Of a stretch of 64,000 nucleotides of DNA, positions 60,377 to 64,000 are shown in pieces (the first letter of the stretch is position 1; the number at the start of each line of letters is the position of its first letter). The DNA lies in assembly GCA_017577405.1 (NCBI GenBank), contig PIUA01000020.1:62001-126000 (forward strand). Reading direction: 5' to 3'. The translations under genes were made by a program, and so were the position numbers. Under the pieces are notes generated by a model. The model did not search any database. It saw nothing but the letters and a program-made list of their open reading frames with translations, and was not told where the DNA came from. This stretch comes from Bacillota bacterium. Its GTDB lineage: Bacteria > Bacillota > Limnochordia > Limnochordales > Limnochordaceae.

Positions 60377-60574
60377 TTACCGTGTCACCAAGGCACCCAG
60401 GATATCCAAGATGAGCCAAAGGAGGAGGAGTCCCCAGAGGGTGGCCGCGAGGCGGACGAGCCTCTCCCCCACCCCGCCCCTGGAAAGGGAGGGCGCGTCG
60501 AGGATGTGCCCGAGGTGGGCCCCACCGAGGGCGAGGGTGATCCACCCGAGGATGACCGCCAGCCAGAGGAGCAT
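60377..60574 (-). CDS. 65-residue membrane protein downstream of surE
   Basis: Two hydrophobic segments (LLWLAVILGWITLALGGAHL and AATLWGLLLLWLILDILGAL) around a polar loop with basic residues. The ATG at 60574 has AGGAGGT at 6-base spacing, which makes this short start more likely than the longer upstream reading that is a shadow of surE. It follows surE by 68 bases and is not recognised as a named family. Confidence 0.65.
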   Translation of the reverse strand: MLLWLAVILGWITLALGGAHLGHILDAPSLSRGGVGERLVRLAATLWGLLLLWLILDILGALVTR

Positions 60575-60642
60575 CCGCCCACCTCCTGAGGCGCTGCCCA
60601 CCCTATGCCGGCACCTTTCTGCGGGATCCCCCTCACCAAGCC

Positions 60643-61419
60643 CTAAAGCTGGCCGTCCACGCCTGGCCAGGCCTCGCCCTCCCAGGGCCGCAGCTGGTCC
60701 ATGGTGGCCAGGTCCGTCATGTCGAAACGGAGGGGGGTGATGGAGACAAAGCCGTCCTGAATCGCCCGGGCATCGGTACCCGGCTCCAGGTCCAGGTCGA
60801 TCGCCTCCCCGGCAAGCCAGTAATAGGCCCGGCCCCGGGGGTCCTCCCGGCGGTCGAAGACGTTCCGGTAGGTGCGGGTGCCCAGCCGGGTGATGCGCAC
60901 CCCCTGGGCCGGCCCCCGCCCCGGCACGTTGACGTTGAGCAGGAGCGGTACGGGCCATGCCACCAGCCGACGGGCCAGCTGGGCCGCCAGGCGAGCCGCC
61001 GGCCGGTACGCCTCCACATCGCTGGGAAAGCTATCCAGGGAGACGGCGAGCGCCGGGAGACCGTGGAGGTACCCTTCCACCGCGCCCGAGACGGTGCCCG
61101 AGTAGAGCACATCCGTTCCCAAGTTGGGGCCCCGATTGACGCCAGAGAGAACCAGGTCGCACCCATCCTCGATGAGGGCTTCAATGGCCAGCTTGACACA
61201 GTCGGCCGGGGTGCCGTTGAGGCTATAGGCTTGAACCCCGCTGCCCCACTCCACGGGGGTCACCCGCAAGGGGGTGTGAACCGTGATCCCGTGGCCGGTC
61301 CCGCTCCGTTCCCGGTCGGGCGCCACCACCACCACCGAGCCCAGAACCACCAGCTCCTGGACCAGGGCCCGCAGCCCGGGAGCGTGGATACCGTCGTCGT
61401 TGGTCACCAGGATGCGCAC
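60643..61419 (-). CDS. surE: 5'-nucleotidase SurE
   Basis: Metal-dependent survival protein that dephosphorylates nucleoside monophosphates. 258 residues beginning RILVTNDDGIHAPGLRAL, with VVVAPDRERSGTGHGITVH, SLNGTPADCVKLAI and LVLSGVNRGPNLGTDVLYSG, carrying the acidic and asparagine metal ligands. The GTG at 61419 has GAGGAGG upstream. It lies downstream of sigH on the same strand. Confidence 0.95.
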   Translation of the reverse strand: MRILVTNDDGIHAPGLRALVQELVVLGSVVVVAPDRERSGTGHGITVHTPLRVTPVEWGSGVQAYSLNGTPADCVKLAIEALIEDGCDLVLSGVNRGPNLGTDVLYSGTVSGAVEGYLHGLPALAVSLDSFPSDVEAYRPAARLAAQLARRLVAWPVPLLLNVNVPGRGPAQGVRITRLGTRTYRNVFDRREDPRGRAYYWLAGEAIDLDLEPGTDARAIQDGFVSITPLRFDMTDLATMDQLRPWEGEAWPGVDGQL

Positions 61420-61532
61420 CCAGAAGCCTCCTCGTACCAGGCCAGGACCCAGCCGGGCGCTGCCCCCTGCAGGGACCTGCCGCCAACTCCTAGGGCATGG
61501 TTCCGCCGCCGTGTCACCGGAAACCTGCGCTT

Positions 61533-62192
61533 CTAGAAGTGTGTGTCAATCTTGTTCTTGATGCGGCAGAGGGCGTTATCGATGGACTTGGTGTGGGTGT
61601 TGAGCCGCTCCGCCATCTCCTTGTAGGAGAGCCCGTTGATGTAGAGACGGAAGACCCGGTACTCGAAGTCGCTCAGGGTCTCTTTGATGTGACGCTGGGC
61701 GTAGATGAGCCGTTCCCGGTTGATGACCAGGGTCTCCGGGTCCTGCGCCTGGTCGCTGATCAGGACCTCCATCAGGGTCCTGTCCCCTTCGAGGTCATAG
61801 ATGGGCTTGTGAAGGGAGGTGTAGGAGTTGAGGGGGATGTGCTTCTGGCGGGTGGTTCCCTTGATGGCGGAGATGATGTTCCGGGTGATGCACAGCTTGG
61901 CGAAACTCCAGAAGGAGGAGGCCCCCGGGTTGAAGTCCCGGATGGCCTTGAAGAGGCCAATCATGCCTTCCTGGAGCAAATCGTCGTCCTCCGCACCCTG
62001 GAGGAAGTAGGGCCGCGTCCAGATATAGACCAGCTTTTCGTACTTCCGGAGGAGGTACTCGGTGGCGTCTTCGTCGCCCTCTTGCGCCAGGACCGCCACG
62101 TCTTCGTCGCTCATCGAGGCATAGTCCGGTCGAGTTGGCCGTTTCTCGGCGGGTTGGGCTGCGGGTTCCAGCGATGCAGAGGGCGTGCTCAT
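61533..62192 (-). CDS. sigH: RNA polymerase sigma-H factor
   Basis: Sigma factor for early sporulation and transition-phase genes. 219 residues: region 2 with YFLQGAEDDDLLQEGMIGLF and TRQKHIPLNSYTSLHKPIYD, region 4 with LYINGLSYKEMAERLNTHTK and SIDNALCRIKNKI. The first 25 residues are a nonconserved extension. The ATG at 62192 follows GGTGGAG. It is expected to drive sporulation genes such as spoVS seen elsewhere in the window. Confidence 0.95.
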   Translation of the reverse strand: MSTPSASLEPAAQPAEKRPTRPDYASMSDEDVAVLAQEGDEDATEYLLRKYEKLVYIWTRPYFLQGAEDDDLLQEGMIGLFKAIRDFNPGASSFWSFAKLCITRNIISAIKGTTRQKHIPLNSYTSLHKPIYDLEGDRTLMEVLISDQAQDPETLVINRERLIYAQRHIKETLSDFEYRVFRLYINGLSYKEMAERLNTHTKSIDNALCRIKNKIDTHF

Positions 62193-62289
62193 GCTCCACC
62201 ATCACCCCTCGAAGGCCATGGGCGTCCAGGCGGGTACGCGGGGTATACAGTTCGAGACGAGCCATGAAATTCCTGCTCCTGCCAGCACG

Positions 62290-62337
62290 GGCCCAAACAC
62301 GAAAGCGTCCGGAACCTCACCTTCCGGTCCCGGACGC
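62290..62337 (-). terminator. Terminator after speD
   Basis: Minus-strand GCGTCCGG (62337-62330) and CCGGACGC (62312-62305) enclose a partly paired 17-base loop, followed by TTTCGTGTTT. It separates speD from sigH. Confidence 0.65.
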
Positions 62338-62366
62338 CTTAGCCCACGCTCGCGTCTCTCGATCGT

Positions 62367-62774
62367 TTATAGGGTTTCATACACCCGTTCGGTCACCTCC
62401 GTGGAGTTCACCGTCGGGGCCTGCCGAATGATCCCGCGCCGCACTTCCTGGGCCGTGGTGGTCTGCGCCTTGAAATGCTCGACCATGTAGTTGCAGGCGT
62501 CCCACGGGTTCACATCCTCCCCGCAGGTAAACACGTCGATCGCCGCATACCCGAGCTCGGGCCAGGTGTGGATGGCCAGGTGGGATTCGGAGATGACCAC
62601 CACACCGCTCACGCCCTGCGGCGAAAATCGGTGGAACGCCACCTCCCGAACCTCTGCGCCAGAAACAATGGCGGCATCGACCATGATGCGCTGGACCGCA
62701 TCCAAGTCGTTGAGCACCTGCGCATCACACCCGTACGCCTCACACAGGATGTGGCGTCCCAACGCCTGCTCCAT
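62367..62774 (-). CDS. speD: S-adenosylmethionine decarboxylase proenzyme
   Basis: Pyruvoyl enzyme of spermidine synthesis, short bacterial class (135 residues). It begins MEQALGRHILCEAYGCDAQ. Self-cleavage occurs at Glu63-Ser64 in VISESHLAIHTWPE to give the pyruvoyl group; His69 and Cys84 (VFTCG) are the processing and catalytic residues. I choose the ATG at 62774 after GGAGGGGGG; a GTG at 62810 lies in the promoter. Confidence 0.95.
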   Translation of the reverse strand: MEQALGRHILCEAYGCDAQVLNDLDAVQRIMVDAAIVSGAEVREVAFHRFSPQGVSGVVVISESHLAIHTWPELGYAAIDVFTCGEDVNPWDACNYMVEHFKAQTTTAQEVRRGIIRQAPTVNSTEVTERVYETL

Positions 62775-62815
62775 CCAAGTCGTTCCCCCCTCCAATCGGT
62801 GTACAATCACCTAGC

Positions 62816-62843
62816 ATTGTAGCAGACGAACGCGTGGAGTCAA
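62816..62843 (-). promoter_or_regulatory. Promoter of speD
   Basis: Minus-strand TTGACT (62843-62838), 16-base spacer, TACAAT (62821-62816), about 40 bases before the ATG at 62774. Confidence 0.7.
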
Positions 62844-62927
62844 GCAATGCCGAGGTAAGCCGAGGAAACCCCCGCGTTTTCCGGTGTAGATCCCAGGTGA
62901 GAACGTCTCATCCCGGCTCATGGCGAT

Positions 62928-64000
62928 CTAGAATGACTCAGGTCGCCCGGAGGACCCCACGTCGGCTGGAGCCTCCAAACGGGCCCAGGCCGCACGCCAC
63001 CGGTCGTCAGGGATCCTCCCCAACTGGAGCAGCTCCTGAATGGCCCGCTCCAAGGCCAGGGCCACATGGCCCAGGGAAAGGCCCCCTTGCACGTAGACCG
63101 CATAGGGGGGGCGCATGGGGCCGTCGGCGCTCATCTCGATGGAAGAGCCGAGGACGAAGGTCCCCGCCGCCATGATGACGGGGTCCCGGTACCCGGGAAG
63201 CTGGGCCGCCACCGGATGGGCCCGGGAATCAACGGGTGAGGCGGCCTGGATGCCCCGGCAGAAAGCGACCACCGCCTCAGGATCGCCCAAGACCACCTGC
63301 TGGACCAGCTCCGTCCGGGGCTCATGCCAGCGGGGGCGGACTGGAAAGCCCAGGGCTTCCATCACCCAGCTGACCAAGACCGAGCCCTGAAGGGCCTGGG
63401 AGACCACGTGGGGGGCCACAAAGAGACCTTGCATCATGGACCGGATCAATCCCAACGTGGGCCCCACGGCCAGGCCGATCCCCGGCGCCGTCACCCGGGC
63501 GGCCACCTGCTCCACCGCCTCCGCTGGACCGACGATGTAGCCGCCGCTGGGGGCCAGCCCGCCACCGGGGTTCTTGGTCAGGGAGCCGGCCGCCAGGTCG
63601 AAGCCCACCTGGGTCGGCTCGTAGAGTTCGACGAACTCGCCGTAGCAGTTGTCCACGGCCAGGAGCACCCCGGGAGCGCCCGCCTTCAGCCGGCGGGCCG
63701 CTTGAGCCAGCTCCTCGATGGTATGGGAAGCGCCCCCCTCATAGCCCCGGGACCGCTGGATCATGATCATCCGGGTGTTGGGCGTGACCCGGGCGAGGAT
63801 GGCCTCCACATCGATACGGCCGTCTTCCTTGGGCGGCACCACCTGAGCGTCCACCCCGTACTCGCTCAGGTTGCCCGCGGCCGGTCCCCAGATGACCCGC
63901 TGGAGGGTCTCGTAGGGGAGCCCGGCGCCCAGGATGAGGTGGTCCCCCGGCCGGAGAAGGCCGAAGAGGAGCGCGGTGAGGGCGTGGGTTCCCGAGGCGA
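62928..64000 (-). CDS. Methionine gamma-lyase family / YnbB-like PLP enzyme (partial, N-terminus beyond window)
   Basis: C-terminal 357 residues of a PLP-dependent enzyme of the aluminium-resistance (YnbB) family. The frame runs off the window end. Visible are GTHALTALLFGLLRPGDHLI near the edge, PNTRMIMIQRSRGY, LLAVDNCYGEFVE and the PLP lysine in GSLTKNPGGGLAPSGGYIVG. Later blocks are GLIRSMMQGLFVAPHVV and FVLGSSIEMSADGPMRPPY. In many Bacillota it lies near lexA and hfq. The substrate is not established. Confidence 0.9.
   Translation of the reverse strand, partial: ASGTHALTALLFGLLRPGDHLILGAGLPYETLQRVIWGPAAGNLSEYGVDAQVVPPKEDGRIDVEAILARVTPNTRMIMIQRSRGYEGGASHTIEELAQAARRLKAGAPGVLLAVDNCYGEFVELYEPTQVGFDLAAGSLTKNPGGGLAPSGGYIVGPAEAVEQVAARVTAPGIGLAVGPTLGLIRSMMQGLFVAPHVVSQALQGSVLVSWVMEALGFPVRPRWHEPRTELVQQVVLGDPEAVVAFCRGIQAASPVDSRAHPVAAQLPGYRDPVIMAAGTFVLGSSIEMSADGPMRPPYAVYVQGGLSLGHVALALERAIQELLQLGRIPDDRWRAAWARLEAPADVGSSGRPESF

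Noticed and set aside
61795-62265. Possible 156-residue minus-strand protein starting at an ATG with an AGGAG site before sigH
   Set aside because: Apart from the first about 25 codons it overlaps sigH in another frame and has no family pattern. At most it is a short translated leader to sigH.

Overview
The window is about 64 kb of very GC-rich bacterial chromosome. It comes from an endospore-forming member of the Bacillota, not an actinomycete: it carries spoVT, spoVS, spoVAC/AD/AE/AF, spoIIP, spoIVA, sigH, ytfJ and the YIEGIA gene together with a Bacillus-style lexA/LysM divergent pair. GC content, dense GTG and TTG starts and GTGA/ATGA overlaps suggest a lineage such as Thermaerobacter, Symbiobacterium or Limnochorda. 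I cannot name the species from sequence alone.

Layout. (1) 1-6925, minus strand: a respiratory complex I operon nuoABCDHIJKL(...) driven by a consensus promoter; nuoE, nuoF and nuoG are absent between nuoD and nuoH. (2) 7241-10055: three overlapping genes encoding a small membrane protein, a short FtsH-like membrane AAA+ metalloprotease and a methyltransferase. (3) 10131-20016: spoVT, then cinA-thpR-recA-recX, spoVS, an M19 dipeptidase, dodecin and a spoVA cluster. (4) 20036-24836: lysA, scpA, scpB, a DUF2953 gene, ytfJ and rluB. (5) 24865-31832: an aromatic amino acid operon (an AroH-HisC fusion, DAHP synthase, TyrA), then cmk, plsC and an S1-domain protein ending at a clear terminator. (6) 31963-39687: DUF1614, spoIIP, YIEGIA, a small partner, DUF3189, der, gpsA, spoIVA. 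(7) 39771-44740: HU, then hom-thrC-thrB-lysC with a terminator.

(8) 44754-50723 is the most unusual part. A promoter precedes an HTH regulator, an unassigned conserved-looking protein and an 840-residue fusion of a class III aminotransferase with a domain resembling cyanobacterial acyl-ACP reductase. The aminotransferase lysine and the reductase cysteine are both present. Beyond a convergent tRNA-Pro lies a second class III aminotransferase homologue whose PLP lysine is replaced by proline. I infer a two-step acyl-thioester to aldehyde to amine enzyme with a pseudoenzyme partner; this is a hypothesis.

(9) 50848-54819: acylphosphatase, type 4 uracil-DNA glycosylase, an EF-G paralogue with altered G motifs and a TIGR04086-like membrane protein. 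(10) 55059-58255: tRNA-Trp followed by an AT-richer stretch holding a coiled-coil/TM protein and a 31-residue hydrophobic protein, then a stress-protein-like gene and a tyrosine recombinase. (11) 58317-59588: a divergent LysM membrane protein (YneA-like) and lexA with two LexA-box matches, an SOS module. (12) 59891-64000, minus strand: a small unknown gene, a 65-residue membrane protein, surE, sigH, speD and a truncated ynbB-like PLP enzyme.

No CRISPR array, insertion sequence, rRNA or replication origin was seen.
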